DNA from: RHLJ01 sp965247355
GTDB lineage: Bacteria > Bacteroidota > Rhodothermia > Balneolales > Balneolaceae
Assembly: GCA_965247355.1 (NCBI GenBank)
Contig: OZ252011.1
Coordinates: 62,001 to 126,000 of the forward strand
Length of the DNA: 64,000 nucleotides
Direction of reading: 5' to 3'
In this document: positions 40,106 through 48,994 of the stretch, piece by piece
How positions within the stretch are numbered: position 1 is the first letter of the stretch
How the letters are laid out: every line of letters begins with the position of its first letter
Made by a program: the position numbers and the translations under genes
Notes under the pieces: generated by a model
The model's input: the letters and a program-made list of their open reading frames with translations, nothing else
Databases searched by the model: none
Told to the model about the DNA's origin: nothing

Positions 40106-42001
40106 ATGCGAACATTACGGGTTATTTGGTTAACACTGGTATCCATACTCTTGGTTGAGCTGGGATTTGCTCAACACGGAAATAGCGGAATTTCGGTACA
40201 GGAACTGGAAGCAGAATTAAATTCTGTTTCCGGAATTGAAGAAATAATGCTTCTTCATCAACTCTCTTCTAAGCTTAGTTTTCAGAATATAGCCTCTGCT
40301 AAGAATTATGCTGAAGAAGCATTGGATTTATCAAAAGCGATTAGCATTGATAGTTTGATAGCAGAAAGTCATTATCAATTGGGAATGGTAATGGGATTCA
40401 CAGATGAAAAAGGGGTAGCTATTACTAACTATCTTGATGCGTTACTCCTGTTCAGAGAAATGGGATCAGTTAGGAATCAGATAAGAGTACTACAGATTTT
40501 AGGGTCGGTATACTCAGAAATATCAGAATATGAAAAAGCATCACAAAGTTTATTTGAAGCCCTGGAGTTGTCAAGGGATATTGGAAATGAAAGAGGAGAA
40601 GTTTTTGCTCTCACCAAACTTGGAATTGTTCAACAAAATCTGAACGATTATAGCATTGCTCAGAGGTTTTTACATGATGCCATTCATAAGGCACAGGAAA
40701 TTCACGACTGGGCAGGAGAAACATTAGCTCTGTCTGAAGCAGGGTTTTTAGAGGAAAGAAATGGAAATTTTGAAAAGGCAGCCGAATACTATCAAAAAGC
40801 TATTGACCTATTCCAGAATAAGGGGTATCAGCATGCGATTCCACAGCTTATGTTAAGTCAGGCCAGAGTATTAAAAGATGAAGAGCGTTTAAATGAGGCG
40901 CTTGCTGTTGCTAATGAAGCAGTAAAGTTGGCAGATTCATTGGATAATAAATTTTTAGCGCTGCATAGTCTCGATGATGTAGCCAAAATCTATGAAAAAC
41001 TTGGAGAGTTTGAGAAGGCTGTAGGAATTCTTGAAGAGGGAATAAAAGAAGCAGAAGAGTCTGGATATACTAATACAACTTTTTCCCTGCTTAATAAACT
41101 CGCACATACCCATTTGGAAATGGATAATCTGAGAGAGGCAGAAAGCGTAGCTTCCAAGGGAGTGGACTTAGCCATAGCAGGTAGTGACTGGATGGTTGCA
41201 GAGAATACTCTGGAAGTACTAATAGAAGTACTAAAGCGAGAGAATAAGTTTCAGGAAGCTGCATCCAATCATGAAAAGCTATTAATGGTCAGAGATTCCA
41301 TTTATAATGAAGAAAGGGCAAAGAATATGCTCGAGTTTGAGGCTCGTTTCAGGGTTGAAGAGAAAGAAAAAGAGATCGCCACCCTGCAAATGGAAAATGA
41401 ACGTAGAGCTTTTATCCAATCCTCATTAATTGGGGGGCTAATTTTTTTGGTGTTGATTGGGTTTCTGGTTGTGAGAAGTCAGCGATTAAGAATACAAAGA
41501 AGTAAAGCAGAACTGGAAGTTTCGAAACTTAAAAGTCAGGAGCTTGCACGTGATCTCGAATTCAAAAATAAGCAGCTTACTTCCCAGAGTCTCAATATGG
41601 TACAAAAGAATGAAATGATGGAAGAGATGAAAGAAAAGGTCGAGAGTTTAAAGAAAGAAGGTTCATCTCGTGAACTCAACAGCTTATCGCAGTTGTTGAA
41701 TTACAGTGATACTCTTGATGAGGACTGGAAGCAATTTCAGATGCATTTCGAGGAGGTTCATACTAGTTTTTATCATACCCTGAAAGACCGATATCCTGAT
41801 CTGACCCCAAATGAAATGCGTCTTTCGGCTTTAGTAAAACTAAACTTAACCATCAAGGAAATGGCAGCAATTTTGGGGATAACCCCTGATAGTGTTAAAA
41901 CAGCTCGATATCGACTTCGAAAAAAGCTGGATATGAATACTGAAGACAACCTTACTGAGTTTATGCTCCAGCTGGAAAAGGAATCTTTAGAAGTCAGCTA
42001 A
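40106..42001 (+). CDS. TPR sensor with membrane helix and C-terminal LuxR-like HTH
   Basis: 631 residues. A signal or anchor segment (1-22, ending ELGFAQ) is followed by about nine tetratricopeptide repeats (about 40-400), a coiled coil, one membrane helix (about 437-455; FIQSSLIGGLIFLVLIGFL), a second coiled coil and a C-terminal helix-turn-helix (LTPNEMRLSALVKLNLTIK, then EMAAILGITPDSVKTARYRL). This design puts protein-binding repeats outside and DNA binding inside. It is a recurring but poorly studied regulator type in Bacteroidota; the ligand and targets are unknown. Confidence 0.85.
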   Translation: MRTLRVIWLTLVSILLVELGFAQHGNSGISVQELEAELNSVSGIEEIMLLHQLSSKLSFQNIASAKNYAEEALDLSKAISIDSLIAESHYQLGMVMGFTDEKGVAITNYLDALLLFREMGSVRNQIRVLQILGSVYSEISEYEKASQSLFEALELSRDIGNERGEVFALTKLGIVQQNLNDYSIAQRFLHDAIHKAQEIHDWAGETLALSEAGFLEERNGNFEKAAEYYQKAIDLFQNKGYQHAIPQLMLSQARVLKDEERLNEALAVANEAVKLADSLDNKFLALHSLDDVAKIYEKLGEFEKAVGILEEGIKEAEESGYTNTTFSLLNKLAHTHLEMDNLREAESVASKGVDLAIAGSDWMVAENTLEVLIEVLKRENKFQEAASNHEKLLMVRDSIYNEERAKNMLEFEARFRVEEKEKEIATLQMENERRAFIQSSLIGGLIFLVLIGFLVVRSQRLRIQRSKAELEVSKLKSQELARDLEFKNKQLTSQSLNMVQKNEMMEEMKEKVESLKKEGSSRELNSLSQLLNYSDTLDEDWKQFQMHFEEVHTSFYHTLKDRYPDLTPNEMRLSALVKLNLTIKEMAAILGITPDSVKTARYRLRKKLDMNTEDNLTEFMLQLEKESLEVS

Positions 42002-42127
42002 AGTAGAACTTTAAAATAATTTTAGAACATCTTTTTTGCCCTGCTCACCTGATGTTCACCTAATCCACAGTGTGTTTGTACACTTATTGTTGACTTAAGG
42101 ATCCGCATCCCATTCAGTCTAACCCCG

Positions 42128-42135
42128 TAATTTTG
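42128..42135 (+). promoter_or_regulatory. Possible -7 element upstream of the TPR protein gene
   Basis: TAATTTTG matches the TAnnTTTG -7 consensus exactly and lies 67 nt before the start codon at 42203. No TTG sits at the right distance upstream, so the promoter is only half supported. The rest of the 201-bp gap shows nothing else clear. Confidence 0.3.
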
Positions 42136-42202
42136 TGCGCAACAGAAATGGAGCGTCAAGAAAACAATCAACAATCAAAAAACATATATAAAGATAGACA
42201 GA

Positions 42203-43873
42203 ATGAAACGAATAATAATCGGTGTGTTGATCATATTGATATCAACACAATTAGAATTAGCTTTAGGTCAGCCTATGCAGGGTGACAATTTATTTGAAGG
42301 CCAGCATGCACCACTTTTTGAGGGCATGGGGATTCACAATTTTGAAATATCATCAGAGGATGAACTCGTAAATATTTACTTCAATCAGGCAATTGCATTA
42401 ACGTATGGGTTTAATCATTTAGAAGCTGCCCGTTCTTACGAGCAAGTGGCAATACTTGACCCTAATTCAGCCATAGCATATTGGGGGCAGGCACTTGTTC
42501 TGGGACCTAATCTAAACGTAGCAATGGAATCATCTTCAGTAAAGCCAGCTTATGAAGCTATTCAAAAGGCAAAAAGCCTGAAGAGATACGCCTCAGAAAA
42601 AGAAAGAGACTTGATTGATGCATTAGCTGAAAGATATTCAGATGATGAAACACTATCAGATCGTACAACTCTGGACTATGCTTATGCAGATGCTATGAGA
42701 AAACTGATTACCAAATACCCTAATGATCCAAATGTAAGAACTCTTTTAGCCGAAGCTTTGATGGTAATTCATGCATGGGATTTTTGGCAATGGAATGGTC
42801 ATCCAAAAGAATGGACTCCTGAAATTCTTGAAGTACTGGAAACAGGATTAAAAGACTATCCCAGACATACAGGCTTGATTCACTATTATATTCACGCAGT
42901 GGAAGCCTCAAAAACACCCGGAAGAGCATTAGAATATGCTAAAACCATGGAAGATCTGGTTCCCGGTTCAGGGCATTTAGTTCATATGCCGAGCCATATC
43001 TATATCAGAACCGGTAAATATCAGGAAGGAGTTGAAGCTAACGAGCGCGCTATACTTGTTGATAATAACTATATCGCTCAATGCCGGCAGCAGGGAATAT
43101 ATCCTTTGGCTTATGTGCCACATAACAGACACTTTTTATGGGCAATGGCAACTCTTCAGGGGAACAGTAAAAAAGCAATTATGGCAGCTGAACATATGGC
43201 AAGTCATATTAATGAAGAGAACATGAGAATTCCTGGCTTGGGTACCCTTCAGCATTATTGGGTAACTCCGGTATATGCTTATGTAAAATTTGGCAAGTGG
43301 AATGAGATTTTGAATACTCCAAAACCTGCTGATGATTTAGTATATCCTGTAGGAGTCTGGCGCTATGCTCAAGGCATGGCACATATCGCTCAGAATAATA
43401 TTGTGGAAGCAAGAAAGGAACTGAATGAATTAAATAAAGTACGCGAAGATATACGCCTTCAGGATGTTACTGTTTGGGAAATAAACAACGCTACCGATGT
43501 ACTTACAATCGCCTCCCTAAGTCTTGAAGGCGAGATTTATGCAGCATCAGAAAATTATGATAAAGCGATTTCCATTTTAAGAAAAGCAGCTTCACTGGAA
43601 GATAATCTGAACTATAATGAACCATCCGATTGGCATTCTCCAGTCCGCCAGACACTTGGAGCAGTTCTGCTAAAAGCCGGAAAAGCTAAAGAAGCTGAAA
43701 AAGCTTATAAAGAAGATTTAGAGACCTTCCCCGATAATGGTTGGTCGCTTTATGGTTTATATCAGAGTTACCAGCAACAAAATAAAAAGGAAAAGGCAGC
43801 TATTGCCTTGGATAAATTCAGAGAAGTCTGGAAATGGGCAGACATCAATTTAGAAGAATCAAGAGTGTTGTAG
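42203..43873 (+). CDS. Exported tetratricopeptide-repeat protein
   Basis: 556 residues. The signal peptide ends in LELALGQ. TPR-like helix pairs recur through the mature part (NQAIALTYGFNHLEAARSYE; GAVLLKAGKAKEAEKAYKED). A central His-rich segment, HLVHMPSHIYIRTGKYQEG, is also typical of a large family of uncharacterised TPR proteins found in environmental bacteria. No enzyme motif is evident, and the protein may scaffold an envelope complex. A terminator lies 51 bp after the stop. Confidence 0.75.
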   Translation: MKRIIIGVLIILISTQLELALGQPMQGDNLFEGQHAPLFEGMGIHNFEISSEDELVNIYFNQAIALTYGFNHLEAARSYEQVAILDPNSAIAYWGQALVLGPNLNVAMESSSVKPAYEAIQKAKSLKRYASEKERDLIDALAERYSDDETLSDRTTLDYAYADAMRKLITKYPNDPNVRTLLAEALMVIHAWDFWQWNGHPKEWTPEILEVLETGLKDYPRHTGLIHYYIHAVEASKTPGRALEYAKTMEDLVPGSGHLVHMPSHIYIRTGKYQEGVEANERAILVDNNYIAQCRQQGIYPLAYVPHNRHFLWAMATLQGNSKKAIMAAEHMASHINEENMRIPGLGTLQHYWVTPVYAYVKFGKWNEILNTPKPADDLVYPVGVWRYAQGMAHIAQNNIVEARKELNELNKVREDIRLQDVTVWEINNATDVLTIASLSLEGEIYAASENYDKAISILRKAASLEDNLNYNEPSDWHSPVRQTLGAVLLKAGKAKEAEKAYKEDLETFPDNGWSLYGLYQSYQQQNKKEKAAIALDKFREVWKWADINLEESRVL

Positions 43874-43923
43874 TACTTAAAATGAGTAAATAGTACCCTA
43901 ACAAGTTAAGAGAGATAAAAGCC

Positions 43924-43957
43924 AACCGCGATGGGGTTCTTCCATCGCGGTTTTTTT
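43924..43957 (+). terminator. Terminator after the TPR protein gene
   Basis: AACCGCGATGG and CCATCGCGGTT form an 11-bp stem with a 7-nt loop, followed by TTTTT. It ends 16 bp before the start codon of the M43 peptidase gene, so that gene needs its own promoter or partial read-through. Confidence 0.92.
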
Positions 43958-43972
43958 AAAAATTCAGTAAAA

Positions 43973-44926
43973 ATGATCGAGAATAAAAGCCACTTTCTTA
44001 CAATATTGGTGACACTGGTAATCTTACTCGGGGTTAATTCATCATGTAATGAAACTGAAGGGATAAACAATCCGGAGTTACCGGAAGTTGTACACCCTGA
44101 ACCAGAGATTGATGTAGTAACTCTACCCATTGTAGTGCATATAATCCATTTAGGAGAACCAATAGGAGAGGGAACTAACCTTTCTCAGGAAAGAATTGAA
44201 CGACAGATTGAAATTCTGAATTCTGATTTCAGAAGAAAGGAACATACCCGAGGATTCAATGAGCATCCTGATGGAGCAGATACAAAGATTGAATTTGTAT
44301 TAGCAAAACAGAATCCGGGTAGAGAACTTTCAAACGGTATAAACCGGATAAATAGGAATCAGCATAGTGTTGAAGAACTTGGCTATAATCAAAATCATTA
44401 TTCCCAATATGTTTATTGGGATCATGAGAAATTCATAAATATCTGGGTCACGCCACTACCAGATGAGGCAGAGTGCCTAGTACTGGGAGCCTCAACTGGA
44501 CCTTATACAGACCTTCCGGGAACAGAGTATTTGGCTATTCCAGGTCCTGAAGATGCAGATGGAATACTTATAAACTGGTCTCATTTTGGAGAGTCAGATA
44601 TAAATTGTCATGCGCGTTTTGGACGTACTCTAACTCACGAAATGGGACATTTTCTGGGTTTGCTACATCCATGGGGTAATAAGACATGCGCAACCAATGA
44701 CTTTGTAGAAGATACACCCGCAGTAGTGAGAGAAGTGTTTGGGAATAGTAAGTTCTTTGGTTGTACAGGTGAGGAAGTTCAAATAGAAAACTATATGAAT
44801 TATACCGATGATGAGGTGATGAATATGTTTACCAAAGGCCAGGCAGAGCGGATGCATTACGTTTTAAAAAATAATGCAAGCAGAAATGCTTTGATTTCGA
44901 GTTACACATTGCAAATTCCTGAATAA
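43973..44926 (+). CDS. M43-type (pappalysin/cytophagalysin) zinc metalloprotease lipoprotein
   Basis: 317 residues from the ATG at 43973; an earlier in-frame ATG at 43931 lies inside the terminator stem and is unlikely. The lipoprotein signal runs MIENKSHFLTILVTLVILLG with the lipobox VNSSC. The metzincin zinc site is THEMGHFLGLLHPWG and the Met-turn is ENYMNYTDD about 50 residues later. Cys residues around the site suit a disulfide-stabilised exported enzyme. Family members are gelatinase-like endopeptidases. It converges on the ABC permease gene, and a short palindrome, GAAAATCAGATTTTC (44928-44942), lies between. Confidence 0.88.
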   Translation: MIENKSHFLTILVTLVILLGVNSSCNETEGINNPELPEVVHPEPEIDVVTLPIVVHIIHLGEPIGEGTNLSQERIERQIEILNSDFRRKEHTRGFNEHPDGADTKIEFVLAKQNPGRELSNGINRINRNQHSVEELGYNQNHYSQYVYWDHEKFINIWVTPLPDEAECLVLGASTGPYTDLPGTEYLAIPGPEDADGILINWSHFGESDINCHARFGRTLTHEMGHFLGLLHPWGNKTCATNDFVEDTPAVVREVFGNSKFFGCTGEEVQIENYMNYTDDEVMNMFTKGQAERMHYVLKNNASRNALISSYTLQIPE

Positions 44927-44952
44927 GAAAATCAGATTTTCAACAGGTTTCA

Positions 44953-47706
44953 TTATTCACTTTTCAGACTTTTAACAGGATTCTGGACAGAGGCTTTTAT
45001 TGTTTGATAACTAAGTACAGCAAAAGCTAGAAGAATTGAGAAGACTCCGGAGATAATAAAAACTAACGGGTTTATATCGACTCTGAAAACAAAGTCCTGA
45101 AGCCAATCTTCCATCAGGTACCACGATACAGGAATGGAAAGAAGGAGGGATATCAGAACTAACTTTAACGTGTCTTTGGAAAGCAGAAATACGATACTTG
45201 AAGAAGAGGCTCCCATCACTTTTCGTACACCAATCTCCTTGGTACGTTTTTCGATAGCAAAGGAAACCAATCCTAATAATCCCAACAAAGCAATAAAAAT
45301 CGCAAGCCCTGTAAATATGGTTACTAATAGAGAAACTCGTTGTTCAAATTCATACTGAGAAGCGAGTTGGTCATCAAGGAAAGTGAAATCAAAAGGCAGA
45401 CCACCTGAGAGTTGAGTCCAGTCACTTTCAATTAAATTGATTAACGATATTAAATTTGAGCCATTGCTGGTTCGTACACTTAGAAACCTGTTATCACCTT
45501 TCCATACGGGTGATTCATCATGAAAAATTGCCAGCGGTTGGATGTTGTAATGGAGCGAAGTAAGATTAAAATCCTTGACAACCCCAATTATTTCATACTG
45601 AGTGTCTAGACCGCTAAATAAAATAGATTCACCAAGAGGGAAGTCGGGATTATTAGTTGATCCGTTGGTCCAGTTAAGGTGATCAAGGGCCGTTTCATTA
45701 AGAACTACATAGTGTTGATTCGCAGATGATTCTTTTTCGAATTCCCGCCCCTTAACTACCTCTAAATCATAGGTCGAGATAAAATCTGAGTCAACATTCA
45801 TGGAATTAAGGGGAACGCTGTTTCCATCTCCTCCATACACCGTAGCGAAATCCTCATACCAGAGGTTTGGAGGAACAGCATTGGTTTTAGCAACATTCAG
45901 GACTTCGGATTTCTGCTCAATCAATTGTTTAAAAGTTTCAATTTGATCATTAAGCTTTTCGACATTTTCAATGATCAGTACATTATCCTTATCGAAACCA
46001 AGGCTTTTATTTTGCAGAAAATTAAGCTGTTGATAGATGATTACACTGCATGATATTAGCATAATGGATATGGCAAATTGAAAAACCACCAGTGTATTTC
46101 TTAATCCGGTGAAGGAGAACTTATTATTAGTAAACGAAGATATTTTCCCTTTGAAAGCTTCTATAGGATTGAAGGAGGTAAGATACAGTGCAGGATAAAT
46201 TCCAGCCAGTAAACCGGTAGCTAAGGTAAGCCCGGTAATTTGTACCAGATTTATGCCATTCAGAAGATCAGAAAAGGTCAGTTCCTTGGCTGCAATAACA
46301 TTGAAAAAGGGCATACTTATATAGACAATCCCGAGTGCCAGAAACATTGACATTGTACTAAAAAGAACCGCCTCAGAAAGAAATTGACTTATTAGACTGC
46401 CTTTTTGGGACCCTAGTGTTTTTCGAATTCCAACTTCCTTAGCCCGATGTACTGATCTGGCCGATGCCAGATTCATAAAGTTTATAGCCGCTAATAAAAT
46501 GATGATCAAAGCTATACTCGAAAAAACATAGATATAGAAATAATCACTCACTGGGCCAATCCGGTTACCGGCCTGATTTATATCGAGATAAATTTCACTA
46601 AGTGGAGTAATAAAAAGCTCGTATTCTTTTGCAGTTTCAACTTCATCACCAAAAAAGGGAGAAATGTTAGCCTTCGCATAATCCTGAGTTTTCTCATTTA
46701 CTTTTTTCTGGAAAGACGCCAGGTCGGTGTTTTCTTCCAATACCAAATAGGTAACAAAAACGGTCCAAATCCAGGTTGATTCACGTCTTTTTAACTGAGA
46801 ATTAGATGAAAGGTTGGTTAACAAGTCAAAAGTAAAGTGAGAATTCGAAGGCATTTCATGAACAACTCCGGTCACCAAATAATCTACCTGTTGTCCCGGA
46901 TTACCAATAGTTATGGTCTTACCCAGGGCTGGTTCATTACTTTGGAAATATCGTGATTTTGTTTCCTCTGTAATAATAATTGAGGATGGGTTTACTAAAG
47001 CGTTTTCAGGATTACCTTCTACGAAATCAATGGTAAATATGTCAAAAAAGGTAGAATCAGCGGCGAGAATCTTGTGTTCTTCAAAGTAACGGATATCATT
47101 TTCAGAGTGCTGAATAGTGATCAACTGATCGGGTAAGTTGTTGATTCGAACGGTGGTTTCAATCTCTGGAAAGTCAGCTTTTAAGGTTGCTGCAACTCCC
47201 GGTCCGGTTGAAGAGAATATCCCATCAAAATCATTCCAGATCAGGGTTTGATCCACACGAAAAATCCGTTCAGACTTTTCATGGAAGGTATCATAGCTAA
47301 GTTCATTCTGAACAAACAGAAAAATAATCATGCAACAAGCCATTCCTATAGCCAGCCCCGAAATATTTATAAATGAATATCCCGGTTGTCGCTTAAAGTT
47401 CCGTAGAAAGACTTTAACAATATTTGGAAGCAATTCGGGAATCCACCAACTGGAAATCCATTTTGATTTTGGCTCATGAGTAGCGCTTGTAAACCTATAT
47501 TCCTCAATCGCCTCTTCGAAGCCAGACTTCATTTTTTTTATTGATTGATTGAACGCTTCTTCCGGGTTCATTCCGTTTAATACTAAAGCATCAATAGAAT
47601 CCAATAGGTGATTTTCCAGTTCTTCGACGTCTCCCGGTTCTAAATCGCTATGCTTTTTGAGTTTTCTTACCCACTTCTTTACTTCGGTATCTAAGTCGAA
47701 TGCCAT
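44953..47706 (-). CDS. ABC transporter permease, MacB/FtsX type with N-terminal prefix domain
   Basis: 917 residues from the ATG at 47706, 2 bp after the PadR stop. A cytoplasmic prefix (about 1-90) of the kind found in PadR-linked permeases precedes two MacB-like units. Each has a membrane helix, a large periplasmic domain (about 125-360 and 570-760) and an FtsX block of three helices; RAKEVGIRKTLGSQKGSLI and KRTKEIGVRKVMGASSSSI are the matching cytoplasmic motifs after the periplasmic domains. Proteins of this type act in mechanotransmission, lipoprotein release or peptide export with a separate ATPase, which is not encoded here. Confidence 0.9.
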   Translation of the reverse strand: MAFDLDTEVKKWVRKLKKHSDLEPGDVEELENHLLDSIDALVLNGMNPEEAFNQSIKKMKSGFEEAIEEYRFTSATHEPKSKWISSWWIPELLPNIVKVFLRNFKRQPGYSFINISGLAIGMACCMIIFLFVQNELSYDTFHEKSERIFRVDQTLIWNDFDGIFSSTGPGVAATLKADFPEIETTVRINNLPDQLITIQHSENDIRYFEEHKILAADSTFFDIFTIDFVEGNPENALVNPSSIIITEETKSRYFQSNEPALGKTITIGNPGQQVDYLVTGVVHEMPSNSHFTFDLLTNLSSNSQLKRRESTWIWTVFVTYLVLEENTDLASFQKKVNEKTQDYAKANISPFFGDEVETAKEYELFITPLSEIYLDINQAGNRIGPVSDYFYIYVFSSIALIIILLAAINFMNLASARSVHRAKEVGIRKTLGSQKGSLISQFLSEAVLFSTMSMFLALGIVYISMPFFNVIAAKELTFSDLLNGINLVQITGLTLATGLLAGIYPALYLTSFNPIEAFKGKISSFTNNKFSFTGLRNTLVVFQFAISIMLISCSVIIYQQLNFLQNKSLGFDKDNVLIIENVEKLNDQIETFKQLIEQKSEVLNVAKTNAVPPNLWYEDFATVYGGDGNSVPLNSMNVDSDFISTYDLEVVKGREFEKESSANQHYVVLNETALDHLNWTNGSTNNPDFPLGESILFSGLDTQYEIIGVVKDFNLTSLHYNIQPLAIFHDESPVWKGDNRFLSVRTSNGSNLISLINLIESDWTQLSGGLPFDFTFLDDQLASQYEFEQRVSLLVTIFTGLAIFIALLGLLGLVSFAIEKRTKEIGVRKVMGASSSSIVFLLSKDTLKLVLISLLLSIPVSWYLMEDWLQDFVFRVDINPLVFIISGVFSILLAFAVLSYQTIKASVQNPVKSLKSE

Positions 47707-47708
47707 CG

Positions 47709-48053
47709 TTATTCCGTTGAACGTTGAGTATTTGGATTCCAAAGCTGAACTAAAACATTATGAACATTCATCCATTGAGCTTGCTCAGTAACGAGTGCTT
47801 CTCGTCCGGTATCAGTGAGCCCGTAGTACTTTCTTTTTCGTCCGTTTTCCTGTACTTCCCATCTGGATTGAATAAGTCCTTCCGAATTGAGGCGATGTAA
47901 TACGGGGTATAGCATTGCTTCCGACCACTCCCACTTTCCTCCTGAAAGTTCAAGAATGTCCTGTAGGATTTGATATCCGTAACTATCACCCTTAGCCAGG
48001 ATGGACAAAATTACTGGTTTTGATGATGCCGCTTTAAGTTCTCGTGAAATCAT
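47709..48053 (-). CDS. PadR-family transcriptional regulator
   Basis: 114 residues, the small PadR subfamily. The winged helix is clear: KPVILSILAKGDSYGYQILQ, then EWSEAMLYPVLHRLNSEGLI, and a wing with GRKRKYYGLTDTGREAL. It precedes and is translationally tied to the ABC permease gene (2-bp gap). Two palindromes at 48069-48087 and 48104-48124 lie directly upstream and are candidate autoregulatory sites. Confidence 0.92.
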   Translation of the reverse strand: MISRELKAASSKPVILSILAKGDSYGYQILQDILELSGGKWEWSEAMLYPVLHRLNSEGLIQSRWEVQENGRKRKYYGLTDTGREALVTEQAQWMNVHNVLVQLWNPNTQRSTE

Positions 48054-48068
48054 AATTGAAAATAGTTA

Positions 48069-48124
48069 TACCTAATTCTTCTAGGTAAATATGCGGAATG
48101 CTCTTACCTAAGTCAATTAGGTAA
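48069..48124. promoter_or_regulatory. Two tandem palindromes, candidate PadR operators
   Basis: TACCTA-N7-TAGGTA at 48069-48087 and TTACCTA-N7-TAGGTAA at 48104-48124 share the same arms and spacer length, with centres 36 bp apart (between 3 and 4 helical turns). They begin 16 bp upstream of the padR start codon. Twin sites of this form fit two regulator dimers covering the promoter. Confidence 0.65.
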
Positions 48125-48169
48125 AGTTTCATTTTTTTGAAAACTATTTTCAAAGCCTTTTACAGGTCA

Positions 48170-48188
48170 TCCCGGACTTGATCCGGGA
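48170..48188. repeat. GC-rich palindromic intergenic element
   Basis: TCCCGGA-CTTGA-TCCGGGA has perfect 7-bp arms in an otherwise AT-rich gap. The wording resembles dispersed palindromic repeats known from several other bacterial groups. It lies 14 bp after the purine nucleoside phosphorylase stop, so it may also act as a weak transcript end. Only one copy is in the window. Confidence 0.45.
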
Positions 48189-48202
48189 TCTTGAGATTTG
48201 GC

Positions 48203-48994
48203 TTATAACCCTTTAATCAACCCCTTAACCAGCTCTGCAAAGACATCCTTCTTAGCATCGGCGGCGTCTTTTACTTCGGCGTGATCCAGTTTCTGATCAG
48301 TTACTCCTGCAGCGGCATTGGTGATAAGTGAAATAGCAACGGCTTTAGTGCCCAATCGGGCAGCTTCAATTAATTCCGGCGCGGTACTCATTCCAACGGC
48401 ATCGCCTCCTAAAAACCGAAAAGCGTGAATTTCAGACTTCGTTTCGTAATTGGGTCCGGTAACATAGAGATAGCTGCCTTGTTGAGTTTCAATGCCTAAT
48501 GAAGCAGCAATTTGTTTTACCTGAATAGATTGATCCGATAATGTATCATTGATATTAGAAGACTCAATGTGATCCAGTTCTTTGGCCGGACTCAAAATCG
48601 AATCGATAATCATCAGATCTCCAACCCGGAAATCCAGATTAATACCACCGGCTGCATTGGAGATGATTAGCGTATCAACCCCAAAGGCATGTGCCAACTG
48701 AACGGGCAATACAGTTTTATCGAATCCATATCCTTCATAAAAATGGAATCGACCAGAGAAAGCTAAAACGGTTTTATACTCAATGGTTCCAAAGATCAAA
48801 GAACCTGAATGTCCTTCAACGGTTGACTGAGGGAATTCAGGAATTGTAGAATAAGAAATAATCTTAGAATTCTGGATTTCATCCCCAAAACTACCCAAGC
48901 CTGAACCAAGTATAACGGCTGCATCGATAGTTTCCGGAAGTCCGTTTTGAACGAGAAAAGAATGGATGGTATGAATATGATCAGGAAGGGACAT
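48203..48994 (-). CDS. punA: Purine-nucleoside phosphorylase
   Basis: 263 residues, the length of the trimeric NP-I class (mammalian PNP type). Signature segments are GSGLGSFGDE, VEGHSGSLIFG (phosphate His), ISNAAGGINLDFRVGDLMII, GPNYETKSEI and the purine-binding region AISLITNAAAG. It cleaves inosine and guanosine with phosphate to a base and ribose 1-phosphate. It overlaps the MBL gene by 14 bp and is the last gene of the long minus-strand run. Confidence 0.92.
   Translation of the reverse strand: MSLPDHIHTIHSFLVQNGLPETIDAAVILGSGLGSFGDEIQNSKIISYSTIPEFPQSTVEGHSGSLIFGTIEYKTVLAFSGRFHFYEGYGFDKTVLPVQLAHAFGVDTLIISNAAGGINLDFRVGDLMIIDSILSPAKELDHIESSNINDTLSDQSIQVKQIAASLGIETQQGSYLYVTGPNYETKSEIHAFRFLGGDAVGMSTAPELIEAARLGTKAVAISLITNAAAGVTDQKLDHAEVKDAADAKKDVFAELVKGLIKGL

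Noticed and set aside
43931..43972. Earlier ATG for the M43 protease gene
   Set aside because: The codon is inside the terminator stem and would put 14 charged residues before the lipoprotein signal.
44928..44942. Palindrome GAAAATCAGATTTTC between convergent genes as a terminator
   Set aside because: The stem is AT-rich with a 1-nt centre and no T run; too weak to call.
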